Positions 50,084 to 61,409 of a stretch of DNA of 64,000 nucleotides are shown here, one piece after another (position 1 is the stretch's first letter; each line of letters begins with the position of its first letter). The position numbers were made by a program, and so were the translations under genes. Source of the stretch: Porpolomopsis calyptriformis. Lineage: Eukaryota; Basidiomycota; Agaricomycetes; Agaricales; Hygrophoraceae. The notes under the pieces are model-generated. The model was not told where the DNA came from. It saw nothing but the letters and a program-made list of their open reading frames with translations, and did not search any database. The stretch lies in the NCBI GenBank assembly GCA_951640195.1, contig OX621164.1:1655098-1719097 (forward strand), in the 5' to 3' direction.

Positions 50084-51265
50084 ATGGACCCATTCCATGC
50101 AAAGCTGCTGGCAGCAGGGACGGGATCAACGCTCACTGCACTAACAAGTCTGATTGTATCTCCATTTTCTCGTCATACCCCTCTCTGACCTCTTTCGATA
50201 GTGACCCCGTTCGATGTAGTCAAGACTCGTCTCCAGACGCAACCGCCACTACCGCTGTTTCCACGGCCACCTCCGAACATGTGTTGTCAGCCAGCCGACG
50301 TCGCCTGTGTGCGGAAAATGTCTTCCTTGGCACGCCCCCTCGAAGGCGAGGTTGTTTGCATATGGGAACACGGCATCTTCAAAACGGAGAGAGTAAGCGG
50401 ATTTTTTGACGCCATACGGCACGTATGGCGAGCAGAGGGTCTCTCTGGCCTTTGGAAAGGAGCTGGGACATCGTTGTCAGTGGCTTTCGCAAACGGTAAC
50501 CAACTAGTTCAGATTCCTCATTTTTTTTTTTTTTTTCCAGGATTATTGGGGTGCCTTCGTCAACGTGTTACATGTTGACCTATGACCATCTGTTAAAAGT
50601 TGTACTTCCCCCGCTAATTCCCGCACCAACGTTGGTTCCGCTCGTGTCTGGTATCGTTGCTCGAACAACCATCACCTCGGTCTTATCCCCGCTTGAACTG
50701 ATTCGCACAAATTTGCAATCGACACCGCTTTCGCCAGATAATCCCCATACTCTCCGCTCTGTCCTTGCCTCCATCCGTGCACTTGTCCGCGATCGCGGTG
50801 CCCGGTCCCTTTGGCGCGGTCTTGGCCCCACCCTCTGGCGAGATGTTCCATTTAGTGGCATCTACTGGGCAGGTTACGAAGGCTGGAAAAACGTGTTCGC
50901 CCAACACAACCTTACAGGCGCATGGGTAGCCTTTGTAAGCGGAGCGATCAGTGGCACCACCGCCGCACTTGCAACCTCTCCATTCGACGTACTCAAAACG
51001 AGACGGCAGGCCCTTCTCATGTCATTGTCCTCCGCTCCAGCCACATCCACATTGACTTTACTGGTTCGGGTGATCCGGACAGAAGGACCCGCTGCCCTGT
51101 TCGCTGGAATACTGCCGCGCATGGCGAAGATTGCACCAGCTTGCGGCATCATGATTGCCTGTTTCGAGGTCCGTTCTCCTACTTCCGCCTGCTGTTCCAA
51201 AATAACGATTGCATTTTCTAAAGGGCATAGGTGGATTTCTCACAAAAGGCATCGAGGCCAGATAG
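50084..51265 (+). CDS. MTM1: Mitochondrial carrier of the MTM1 / SLC25A39-40 type
   Basis: Inner-membrane carrier; relatives import glutathione or affect manganese and iron-sulfur homeostasis. Four exons give about 338 aa in three repeats. Carrier signatures: TPFDVVKTRLQTQ (repeat 1), SPLELIRTNLQS (repeat 2) and SPFDVLKTRRQ (repeat 3). The first loop contains the Cys-containing insertion MCCQPADVACVRKM typical of this subfamily. The first intron interrupts ALTM-TPFD. The third exon starts after a 17-T polypyrimidine stretch near 50520-50537. The last exon encodes GIGGFLTKGIEAR and stops at 51265. The subfamily call is by motif memory; substrate not shown. Confidence 0.88.
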
Positions 51266-51336
51266 ATTTTGATACCTTACAGAGCACCAAGCAATTATTT
51301 GACATTTAATACATACATCCACACTACTTAGTACCT

Positions 51337-52419
51337 TCACCCCAACCGGTTCAACTGCCGTTTTGCAGCAGACAGCTTTGTTCCGAATCGATCAACATTC
51401 TCATTCAAATCATCCAGCATCTCATTCTGCAATTCCAATTCAGCCCCAATGGCCTCACCTAGCTGTCTCTGCCGGCGCAAAATGACGGTGAGTTGAGACA
51501 AATCTTGATCTTGCTGCTCCATCTCGGTTTTCTGCAGTAAGAATACCCCGGTATCATCCAATGGGCGCGTTTCGTCCGTCTCCTGTGGTTTCGAAGAGGG
51601 AGCGACACCAAACACCCGCGCGAGGGGCTTGAAAGCAGACGGGCCACCGCCGCCGCCCAATAACGCCTCACGGTCTGTGTCCGTGGCGGAGTTCCTGAGC
51701 GAGGAAGACACAATAGCGATTCGCGAGGTCTGCCGCGCAACGGTCACCATCTTCCCAAGCGTTTCGCAGTCGTCCTGCAATCGAGCAACCATATCGGTCC
51801 GCCGCTGCAGTTCGCCCTCGGTCATTCCGCTCCGACCGAGCTCCTCCAGTCCACGCGCAAGGTTCCCTATGCGAATGAGAACGCTAGCGAGCTTCTGCTT
51901 GGCGTCGACGTTAGATTTGTGGGAGGCAGCGGGGTCTCCGCGGTCCGAGAGGGCGTCACGCTTGTTGATGGCAGCGCGCACGTCTCGTATTCGTGACTGA
52001 AGCTCGATATGCTCGTCGAGCCAGGAGGTGGATGTGAACTCGATCGGAGCGTTGCCACTTTGTTTTTCAGGTGGTATCCCCAAAAATTCGCGGAAGGCGA
52101 AGCTCTCCCTCCATTTCTCTTCTTTCGCGCTGACGATGGCGCGGAGGTAGATCTCGAGCCCGGCCCGCCTCTCCTCTAACAGTTTAGAATCATGGAGTGA
52201 CCTGAGGATCGAAAATGAGTGTTTTGGTGGGAGGTGGCAAGGCGGTGGGGATCCGGTTGACTTGATCAATTCGGTGTGCAAATCGACGAATTCAGAATAC
52301 CGCCGCCACATGAGCCACGAACGGACATGAGCTTGGACATTTATCTTGTAGACTGTATGCGGCTTGGGGTCGGAACGTTCTTCATGCTCCCGGATGAAGA
52401 CAGCTTGAAGGGCGACCAT
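51337..52419 (-). CDS. VAM7: Vam7-type SNARE with PX domain
   Basis: Vacuolar SNARE for homotypic fusion. Single exon, 360 aa. The PX domain covers about residues 1-116 (YKINVQAHVRSWLMWRRYSE, then PPKHSFSILRSLHDSKLLEE, and the phosphoinositide-binding Arg). The middle is helical (LEELGRSGMTEGELQRRTDM). The t-SNARE motif is C-terminal, with MEQQDQDLSQLTVILRRQRQ and LELQNEMLDDLNENVDRFGT, containing the central Gln layer. There is no C-terminal membrane anchor, as in Vam7. The start at 52419 is the ATG right before the PX domain; the open frame extends further upstream without similarity. Confidence 0.9.
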   Translation of the reverse strand: MVALQAVFIREHEERSDPKPHTVYKINVQAHVRSWLMWRRYSEFVDLHTELIKSTGSPPPCHLPPKHSFSILRSLHDSKLLEERRAGLEIYLRAIVSAKEEKWRESFAFREFLGIPPEKQSGNAPIEFTSTSWLDEHIELQSRIRDVRAAINKRDALSDRGDPAASHKSNVDAKQKLASVLIRIGNLARGLEELGRSGMTEGELQRRTDMVARLQDDCETLGKMVTVARQTSRIAIVSSSLRNSATDTDREALLGGGGGPSAFKPLARVFGVAPSSKPQETDETRPLDDTGVFLLQKTEMEQQDQDLSQLTVILRRQRQLGEAIGAELELQNEMLDDLNENVDRFGTKLSAAKRQLNRLG

Positions 52420-52540
52420 GGTGGGTGGCGCAGTGATCTCAAACACAGGTAAACATCTGAATTGGCAAATCACTGACAGTATAAAAGCTCGATAGGTTGA
52501 TTTCAAAATCAGCAGTGCTGGTCGCTCCTCAACTATCATT

Positions 52541-53033
52541 ATGCACCTCCCAACGATCTTTACTTTCGTTCTCCTACTTGTCAATGTGGCTCTCGGCGCC
52601 TCGCAGCACACAATGTGAGTGGATCCATTGCTTTTCATTCAATGCTCTCTAATTCTTTTGCAGCCGACTAACCGAACGGGAGTTGAGGTTCAGGCATTTA
52701 CAAAAGGTTCAGAGTTTTGCTGGCTATGCATCTAGTGTCGATATATCACTATCTTTTCAACAGGAATCGTGGTGTTACAGGGGTTGTGCAGTCAAAACTG
52801 CTCGATATCCTTAGGTAAACTGGCGCCCTTGTTACACCAATTGCAGGAACGAAATCGACGGTTGGACAAAGAATCATGTCTGGTTTGAGCTAAGCAAGCA
52901 TGTGACGGATAAATCATTACTGGAAGACCAGATGGTGGTAGACCAGATTCCGATCCCAGCTGATGTTCGTTCTGAGCTTGGGATAGACTTTCCGTTCGTT
53001 GAAAGACCTAGACAAAGACTGCCGTTGAATTAA
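52541..53033 (+). pseudogene. Small secreted protein, reading frame interrupted or model incomplete
   Basis: The first exon (52541-52614) encodes a clean signal peptide, MHLPTIFTFVLLLVNVALGA. A GTGAGT donor follows, then an acceptor before 52673 (RLTERELRFRHLQK). From 52764 a different frame reads well (VTGVVQSKLLDIL, intron 52815-52845, NEIDGWTKNHVWFELSKHV) to a stop at 53031-53033. Joining the two parts with the visible GTTCAG donor and AACAG acceptor lands one base out of frame and hits a TAG. A one-base difference in the AAAA run at 52711-52714, or an unusual splice, would reconcile them. Function unknown. I label it as possibly broken, not certainly. Confidence 0.45.
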
Positions 53034-53105
53034 TCCCTGAAACGATAACCGTACAACCTAACGTGCCATTACCAACTACAATCTACACCTGCAACAACAG
53101 ACTAG

Positions 53106-54541
53106 CTACCGCGACGGCGCCTTTTTCGCGTGGGACTGAGGGCCCGCCTTTGGTTCCTCCGGCTCAGGCTCGTCTTTCGGTTTGGGGGGGTCGACGTGGC
53201 CAATAACATATCGTAGCACGTCGCTGAGGGTAATGATGCCCACCAATCTGCCTTTTTTACCACCCCTCTTCTCTTCCTCCTTTATGACCGGCTGTGAGTG
53301 TGAGTATCGGGCGGGGGATATGCTAGACTCACCTCGCCTTCGACGACTACAAGCCTGTGTACTCGCCGTGTTTTTATAAGCTGCAAGAGCGTTCCGAGGG
53401 AATCGGAAGCAGTGCAGATGATAACACCAGGAAAGTCTGGTGAACGCTGGTTGAGTGCTTCGGATATGGTGAGATCAAGCGATTGATAGGCGCCCAGTCG
53501 CACAAGAGTCTGTAGATTTGCGAGTCGACGGACGGGGATAATCGGAGTAAAGGTCAAACTCACGATGACATCGACGGTCTCGTACAGATTAACTACAACA
53601 CCTTCCTCGTCAATGATGGGAACAGCAGAAATCGCACGTTCAGAAAACATATGGACAACATCGAAAACAGGTGTCGTTAGCATTGCGGTAGCGATTGGGT
53701 AGAACGGATTCTTGGTCTCTGGGGCATCGGAGGGTAGTGAAGTCGAAACAAAGGTCCCGATCTTGAGTTTGCGCAATGATAAATGAAGCTGGGGTAATTC
53801 TTTGGTACACTGCGGGGAACGTGAGGTGCGGAGGAGAATGACAAGTGTGGAGAGTTTACGTTGATAGCGATGAACTTGAGCAAGCGATACTGCGTCAAGA
53901 CCGAGATGATCACTTCATGGCCGGTATCCGTGTCCTTGTCCAGCAATGGAAGACGGCGGGCATGTGTCTGGATCAGAAGTTTGGCGGCGTCGTAGAGTGT
54001 GCTGGATGGATGTTCACGCAACAGCGGAGGTGTGGCAACCCCGAGTTTCTTCTCGATATCTGTCCACGGGGGTCAATCACGCGGGAGGATTGGATGATGA
54101 AGCGTACCTCTCAGAGATTCCAGGCGAAATGTCTCGACGTCTGCGGCGGCAGTGTCATAAGAAGCAGTACGATAGTAGTACTGGATCAAATGGATGATGT
54201 CTAGCACCGTCAGCATCCCCGCAAAACGTGATTTTTCGCTGTTCCAGAGGGGGGCAGAAACCACGCCTATGTGCTGTCGGTACCGGTGGTCATGAAGAGA
54301 GGATGGAGATCGTACCATTGAGCAAGAGGCACTGCAACGCCTTCTTTACATTGAGCTTGGTGTCCAAGACTATGAGCCGGAAGCTTATTGGAAAGGCATC
54401 GTACGAAGTGTGTCCTTTGAGAAAGGACTGAATGGAATGCAGAGCAGCATTGTGTGACTCCTGGGTCTGCGGTGCAGGAACGTGTGACCCTGCACGACGA
54501 CGTGTTGAAGGCTTTCGCCTCGGTGAGAGTGTGGTATGCAT
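53106..54541 (-). CDS. SNF4: Snf4, gamma subunit of AMP-activated kinase
   Basis: Nucleotide-sensing subunit of SNF1/AMPK. About 380 aa in six or so exons. It has four CBS motifs: around FRLIVLDTKLNVKKALQCLL with APLWNSEKSRFAGMLTVLDI; THARRLPLLDKDTDTGHEVI; RAISAVPIIDEEGVVVNLYE; and RRVHRLVVVEGE with LVGIITLSDVLRYVIGHVD. The short N-terminus is basic and starts MHTTLSPRRKPSTRRRAG at 54541. The C-terminal tail (KPKDEPEPEEPKAGPQS) is charged. Divergent from the SPRY gene with 161 bp between starts. Confidence 0.9.
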
Positions 54542-54702
54542 CGATAGGGGAAATCGTCTGGTCCTCGAGACTGGGCGGTGAAAGGTTTGTTGTCGCGAAT
54601 TCCCACATATGTGATTATATAATCAATCATATCATTGCGGCGCTGCTCTTCACGACTCTCTCTGCCTTTTACCTCCATCGTTTCGAATACAAGCTAGGAC
54701 GG

Positions 54703-56650
54703 ATGGCGGACAACCTCGACGGTTTCGTGCGTATTAACTCAGATGCAGTCCTTCAGATCGTGAACACCATGCTCGTTCAAGAGACTGATAGACCTGATCT
54801 GCCAACGGTTCCTCAACCTGATGCCCTACTCCTTCTCCTCCCCCTCCTCATTGTTCTTTCCACCTTTTTGTTCCTTCTCTTGCTTTTCCTCGTTTGCATT
54901 CTCCTCATTCGCAGGCGGCGGGGTATCGCCCTGGGCGACAATGACGGGCCCGTCGATATGAGTAGAGATGACTTCAGCAACGGTGACGGCGGCTTCGACG
55001 GCGTCGAATCACGCTGGCTGGAAAGTGCGACAGACGTCGTCAGAAGGGCCTATCTTCGTGCAAAAGGTGCGTTAATCGCATGCCCTCCCCATCCCACCTA
55101 ACCGGACCCTTCCAGAGTATCAAATACAGTACCCCCCCAATTCACTCCCAACAGACATCACCTTGTCTCAGTTTTTATCCATCCAGGAAAAGGGTGTGTC
55201 CGCCTGGTCATTTGAACCGGATTACGAAACCGTCAACTCCCTTCTCGTCCACGCCCGCACCGAAATCACCTTCCTTCCTGACCCCGAATCCTCCTCCTGT
55301 GTGCAATCCAACCTTCCCCTTCCAAAATTGAACGAAATTTACTACTGGGAGGTCAAAATGTTTGATCTTCCTCAGACCACCATCGTCGCCGTCGGGTTAG
55401 CAACAAAGCCATATCCTACCTTTCGCCTACCCGGTTTGAATCACCACTCGGTCGCGTATCACTCTAATGGCGACAAGTCCTATAATTATCCTTTTACCGC
55501 TACTCCCTTTGGTCCCACCTTAAAGGAAGGTGACGTCCTCGGCGTTGGGTACCGTCCCCGTTCAGGAACGGTGTTCTTCACCCGAAACGGACGCAAAATG
55601 GAAGACGCTTTCATCGGCCTAACCCGATGGAATTTGTTCCCCACGATCGGTGCCGATGGGCCATGTAGCGTTCATGTCAATTTTGGCCAGTCCGGCTTCG
55701 TCTTTGTCGAAGCGAACGTGAAGAAATGGGGGTTGGCTCCCAGCGTCGGAACACTTGCGCCCCCCCCAGCGTACGGAAGCGAACGTGGCAGTATACTATT
55801 GGACGTTGGCGGCGGCATGCGACCAAACACCGAAGATTCCGCTCCACGTGGAAACCCATCCCCAACTCCGTCCAGACGCTCGCATCGTTTCCATCGCTCA
55901 GCGAATTCGCCACCGGTCCCAATTGCATCTTCCCCTTTGAGAACATCGTCACTGGCCTCGACGCCATTGAATCCCCCACCTCCGATTCGTGAGGAGCCCG
56001 AAGAAGCTACCGCAGGACCTTCAACTAGTCGCAGATACATCTCCCCAACAGACTCGCCGTTCCATGCTCCGCAGAATACAAATTTACCCTCAACTCCGGG
56101 TGAAGGGCTTAGCGACCCTGAGGGAGAGGACGGCGAGAGCGACTTTGAACGCACCCCTTCTTCGTCCGCGTCCATTTCCAGGTCGCCATCACCTGAAGGT
56201 GTCGGAGGTGCGAGAAACCCATTTGTTCCGCCTCGGCATCAGCGCCCAAACTCCCTCACTCATTTCGCTCTGTCACTGTCCGAAACAGGCTCAGAACTGG
56301 CAATTCAGGTACATTCGCCCCCTGATTCACCGAGAACTCCCAACCCACCTACCCCTCATCCCCGTGACATACATTTGCAGGCACTTTCTCGACGGAGTGC
56401 TGATCCCCGTCGCACGGAAAGCTCCGAAAACGAGACCGAGGTGTTATCCGAAAGGCTGGCACCTCGGACGGCGAGACAAGAGCCACCTGCATATTCGCCG
56501 CTAGATGCATACACCTACGCAGACGGGGTGCACATCGACTTGCCTGCAGAGTTTATTACAGCGGCTTTGGAAGGGAGTACGCCTCCGGCCAGTTCGATTG
56601 GGCAGGGGAACGTGACCAATGCGGACAGACGAAGAAGCCGGAGACGATGA
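54703..56650 (+). CDS. Ssh4/Ear1-type endosomal SPRY protein, Rsp5 adaptor
   Basis: Membrane adaptor that recruits Rsp5 to endosomal cargo. Two exons (54703-55066, 55116-56650) give 632 aa. A transmembrane helix sits at about residues 42-70 (LLLLPLLIVLSTFLFLLLLF), followed by a basic RRRR stop-transfer. A SPRY domain follows: NEIYYWEVKMFDLPQTTIVA, VGLATKPYPTFRLPGLN, YRPRSGTVFFTRNGRKMEDA and LFPTIGADGPCSVHVNFGQS. PY motifs PPAY occur twice, in LAPPPAYGSERG and QEPPAYSPL. The C-terminal half is Ser/Pro-rich and ends in ADRRRSRRR. This TM-SPRY-PY order is diagnostic. The start ATG precedes ADNLDGFVRINSDAVLQIV. Confidence 0.9.
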
Positions 56651-56845
56651 CGGGTCATCGTTAAGAATTCATTTAGTGTACTGGGGTGTCGCTGGTCAGT
56701 TCTTCACATCGTATAGATTTAGTCTCTGAATGGTCTTTCAGTAGCACTCCGTCTTGTGTGATAATAAATCATTTTTATCAACTCCTTTAATGGATCTCCT
56801 TGTTGATTGCTTTACCTGCTTTATGACTGCTGTACCATAGCAAAA

Positions 56846-58456
56846 ATGCAGAATAGAATGTCACATTCATGTCACGCATTCAACCGAGCCTTAAGAGTAG
56901 CCTCTGGGATGCTAGCACGCGCAATAATACCCTATCGGACGGTTGGACGGGTTGGAGCCAGTATCGTTCGCTCTAATTATTCGGTATGGTCCGCGGTTGC
57001 CGCTGGCCCGCCAGACCCGATCCTTGGTCCGTGTTCCTGCAACTTATCCACATCTTGTTCCCTCACACCACGACAGGCGTAACGGAGGCATTCAAGGCGG
57101 ACAAAGATCCACGCAAGATCAACCTCGGAGTCGGAGCCTATAGAGATGAACATGGTAAACCATATGTGCTCGAGAGTGTCAAGCAAGTACGTGTTGGCAT
57201 TGCCCCACCAGCCCCAGTCTCATTCCAACAACGCAGGCTGAATCTCTACTGGCGGCGTCAAAACTCGATAAAGAATACCTCCCGATCACAGGCCTGCCAG
57301 AGTTTACCTCGGCAGCAGCCAAGCTAGCCTATGGCGCCGACAGCGAGAAAGTCGTTAAAAATACTGTAGCTGTCTTATGTCGCTCATTCGGACTGATTTT
57401 GACAAGTTTTCCAGATCTCTGTTGCTCAGTCGATTTCTGGCACAGGTGCCTTGCGTATCGGCGGAGCCTTTCTAGCCGGTCATTTTCCTCACCCCAAGAT
57501 AATATACCTCCCTATCCCGTCTTGGGGGAACCACACTCCCGTTTTCCGAGATTCCGGTTTCGAAGTACGTGGGTACAGATATTTTGACAAAAAAACCGTC
57601 GGACTGGATTTTGACGGGCTCAAGGCTGACTTGAAGGTTCGTTTTCTGCGTTCTATGGACACCGTTGTACAACCGTCGATTTCTTGTGCAGGCGGCTCCG
57701 GACAGGAGTGTCGTGTTGCTGCATGCATGTGCGCACAACCCAACCGGCGTCGACCCAACTCACGCGCAGTGGGCCGAGATTTCAGACATCCTAAAAGAAA
57801 AGGGCATGTTTCCGTTCTTTGACATGGCGTACCAAGGCTTCGCATCTGGTTCTACCACGCGAGATGCATTCGCGTTGCGATACTTTGTAGAACAGGGTCA
57901 CCAAGTCGCCCTCGCTCAGTCATTCGCGAAGAACATGGGTCTGTATGGTGAACGGGTCGGTGCGTTCTCGCTCACGACGATAGACCCGGAGGAGAAGGCG
58001 CGTGTGGACAGTCAGCTGAAGATTGTGATACGACCCATGTACTCGAACCCACCGTTGCACGGCGCAAGAATCGCCAGTACGATACTGAGGGATGGGCAAT
58101 TATATGCGCAGTGGGAGGGGGAGGTGAAGAACATGGCCGAGAGAATTATCAGCATGCGCGAGAAATTGTACCAGCTGCTGACGCATGAGCTGAGGACGCC
58201 CGGCGAGTGGGGACATATCAAGAGCCAGATTGGCATGTTTAGGTGTGTGGCCGTTGTTGTACTTGGGTGGTTGCAACACGACTCAAGTGTGATTGGTAGC
58301 TTCACCGGGCTGACTGCACCGCAGACGAAATTGCTTGCAGACAAAGCGCACGTTTACATGACCTCTGATGGACGGATTTCGATGGCTGGTCTCAATAATT
58401 CCAACATCGATTATTTTGCGTCCAGCATCGATGCTGCCGTCAAGGGCACACTGTAA
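56846..58456 (+). CDS. Aspartate aminotransferase, probably mitochondrial
   Basis: PLP enzyme interconverting aspartate and oxaloacetate with glutamate and 2-oxoglutarate, part of the malate-aspartate shuttle. Six exons give about 448 aa. The N-terminus is Arg-rich with no acidic residues ([20 protein letters not shown], then [19 protein letters not shown]), consistent with a mitochondrial presequence. Core: [65 protein letters not shown], the PLP-lysine block [17 protein letters not shown], and [20 protein letters not shown]. The last exon ends IDAAVKGTL. The first intron lies within PDPILG-VTEAF. Confidence 0.93.
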
Positions 58457-58585
58457 ATTTCCACCGAATAGATTTATTTCATTTTATTTTCTCTTTCTTT
58501 CTTTCTTGTCCTCAAACGGAGAATTAGCTCAGGCTCAAGCTCAAAGTTTGGTTCTGCTTGTCGACGCGTTGTCTTCTCCTCCGCC

Positions 58586-61078
58586 ATGGCCAACCCAATA
58601 AGCCTCATTCCCCCTCTCCGTTCACAGGCTCGCAGCCCTTCACCAGTAATCCCAGGCGCGTGGCCTCCTACCCGACCACCCACTCCAGGAACTCCATCTC
58701 TCCCTCACACACGTTCCGTTTCTTGTCCAATGTCTCCTAGCTCAACCTCAATCCCCCCAAATGTACAGCTCCACCTGGACCGCGTTGCCTCCTTCCATCA
58801 ACGCCTTTCCCTCTCCTTTTCCGATTCACAACCGTCCCTGACGCGTCCTGCAGCATCGTGCGACGATATTTTGTCCACTGGCCATTCAATCCTCGGCAAT
58901 ATGTTTGCCTCCGAAGATTCAGACTTGACACAATTCACCCACGTATATTTCTCTCTTGTTTTCTTTCGTCCCAAGCTCTGACTTGCAGATATCGTAGTCC
59001 AGTACCAGCAGTTCTCTATCTCAATTGGCAGTAAGTGACACGGTCGGGAAACTCTCTTGCGTGTAGTGACAGCATTGTTCTCCAGGACACATCCGTTAGT
59101 ACAACGCACACAGCGGAATGTGATCCACACAACTTTGCATCCTCCGAAATATCACTAAGCGTGGATGACACATCGATCGCTACCTCCAACATACATTCAA
59201 GCCCCCCCTCCATCCCCCTTCCACTCGCTTCGGGTCAAAATGTCTTTCCAGCCCCTTCTGAAGTCAACCACCTTGCACTGTCCAAATTGTTTCGAGAACA
59301 CTCGGCTCCCCGTCCGCGACGTCCGCGCATCGTCGTACCGTCTGGGCAGACCCAAACCACGCCGCCGTCTCCCGCGTCTCCCGTGTCTATGAAGTCCACT
59401 GCGACCACTCCTACTTCTCCTATTGTGTTCGCTTCCCCGTCATCATCCCAACGCGCCTGCCTTTCATCAGATCCCTTTCCACCGTCGTATGGTGCTACGC
59501 CGTATGGCATTTCCGAGTCTCCTGCACCTTCTCCTTCTCCTTCACTATCGCTGATGACGTGTGGACACGGACTCCAAAGGACCATCACAGAGATGGGCTT
59601 TCACCAAACCCCTTCAGATATCCCGATGCGGGATCGTGTCGAACCTCTTGCGACGTTTGCCCCCCCCACGCCTACTAGCTTTTCTCAAATGACAATGGAC
59701 CCTGGTATTGGATCAGTACTTACTCCACTGTCTGTGCCATGGACTCTATCCTCTATCTCGCTCGCTCTCTCTTCTCCGTGCTCGGGTGACTTCGCTTCCG
59801 GAAAAGATAAGGATAAGATACCTATTCCTGTTTTATCCGTGGCTCCTCCTATGCTAACTTCAGACACATCCTTGCTCTTATCGCCATCGCAATCTTTTCA
59901 TGCATCTGAGCTTTTCTGTCCGTTATCCGCCGTCCCTACCACGAGCCCGTTATTTTCTCCCAATTCTGGTGCATTGTCTCTACCTGCCTCTCTAGCACCG
60001 AGACGTGGCGCATTCGATGGGGATGATTCGAATACAAGTGCGCGCGAGTATGCAACCGCCGTCACATCGACTGCCTGGGGTCTTATCCCTGATGATCATC
60101 TGACGAGTTGTTTCGAGATAGAACCAATCGATACCGTTGTGGGAAACATTGCTGGTCACCTCGACGAGAGATACTCGTTACATGGGGCGAGGGTGGAACA
60201 CTTGCCCAAGGAAAGGGTCCCGCGGGCAAGCATAACAGAAAAACTAAGACGCTTTGGAGGACGAATGAAGAAGATTTTGAAAGGATACCGGGAGAAGAGG
60301 ACGGATGGATTGGGAGTAAGCGGTAGCATGTGGAAGAGAGAGGAGGTGTGTGTCGATGTCGACGTGGATGTCGACTGCCTAAATGATGGTAATTTGGCTC
60401 AAGTCCGACGGCCGATCCCCTCTCCCGGAATATCGGTATAGTGTCTACTTCTTATAGTTCCCGAAGATTTAACATGATCCGCAGCCTCAGGAAGGTACGC
60501 CTTGCTCAAGTCTAGCGACACCGACATACTTTGCATCCGTAGAAGCTCAAGGATCCTTGCGGTATTCTCAGCCAGGCTCTGCTACCCCCTCTTTCCGAGA
60601 ATATTCTGTTGATGCCAAAGGAAAGAGCAAGGCGCAAGTTCCGCTTTCTGTTGAGGACCGTGAGGGCCAGACACAAACTCCACTGCATCCACAAGTCTCT
60701 CAGAATAACAAACATCGTCGTTTCTCCTTCCTTCCATTCTCGGGTGGGGCGGCGGGTAGCATGCCGGCCATGCCCACCAGGCCGATATCCAACGTCCTAT
60801 CATCAAGGCATCTTGTACCTGTCGACGCTCGTCCGAGGATGGGCCGTGGGCCCATGGCTGTAGAAATTGGTGGGTTATTACAGGATCTTCCTATTTTGCC
60901 GGTTGGTCGGGGTCCCAGCGTTAGGAGTACTAGTGGACCTCCAGGATTGTCTGTACCGCCTTCGACATCCGCGTTACCCGAAAACACCCAATCTCGAACT
61001 ACCAAGAGCAAAAACAGGCGTTTCACACTCTCTACGATCTCGAACCTGAGTGATCTGTTAGGCCCGCTTCAGCCATAA
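58586..61078 (+). CDS. Ser/Pro-rich protein of unknown function
   Basis: Four exons give about 777 aa. The first exon (from 58586) ends at FTH; a short second exon (SSTSSSLSQLA) follows an acceptor ending CGTAG. The third, long exon starts DTSVSTTHTAECDP near 59096 and ends IPSPGIS; the fourth starts PQEGTPCSSLATP. Most of the sequence is low complexity and rich in Ser, Pro and Thr. Two ordered-looking segments stand out: VPRASITEKLRRFGGRMKKI with LKGYREKRTDG, a basic amphipathic helix; and the C-terminal NRRFTLSTISNLSDLLGPLQ. No domain or signal peptide is recognised. The basic helix could bind membrane or nucleic acid, but this is only a guess. Confidence 0.68.
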
Positions 61079-61409
61079 ATGACAGTCATGAGAATCACGG
61101 AAATTCCTATTGGGAAACCGAGAGAATTTTTAGGCGAGGCAGGTCGATTTCGCAGTCTTCTCTCTTTGGGATTCAACAAATCATTGCCACCTTAATCCGG
61201 ACCACCACTCATCGCTTTGCATTGGCAACTGTTTATCACGGATTTGTGGACCCGGACACCATTTTCATATTCGCATAAAAAGCCAAGGCCCATCGTAATT
61301 TACCACTTCTACTTGTAGTATTTCGGACGAATCGGAATACGATTTGTAATGTCTCCTATGGATTGTATATCTGGACACTGGAAGGTAAAATTCATCAACG
61401 ACACAAGCA
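61079..61409. other. Convergent intergenic region
   Basis: 331 bp between the Ser-rich gene stop and the Elp5 stop. AT-rich, no repeat, no protein-like frame; probably 3' UTRs of both genes. Confidence 0.5.
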
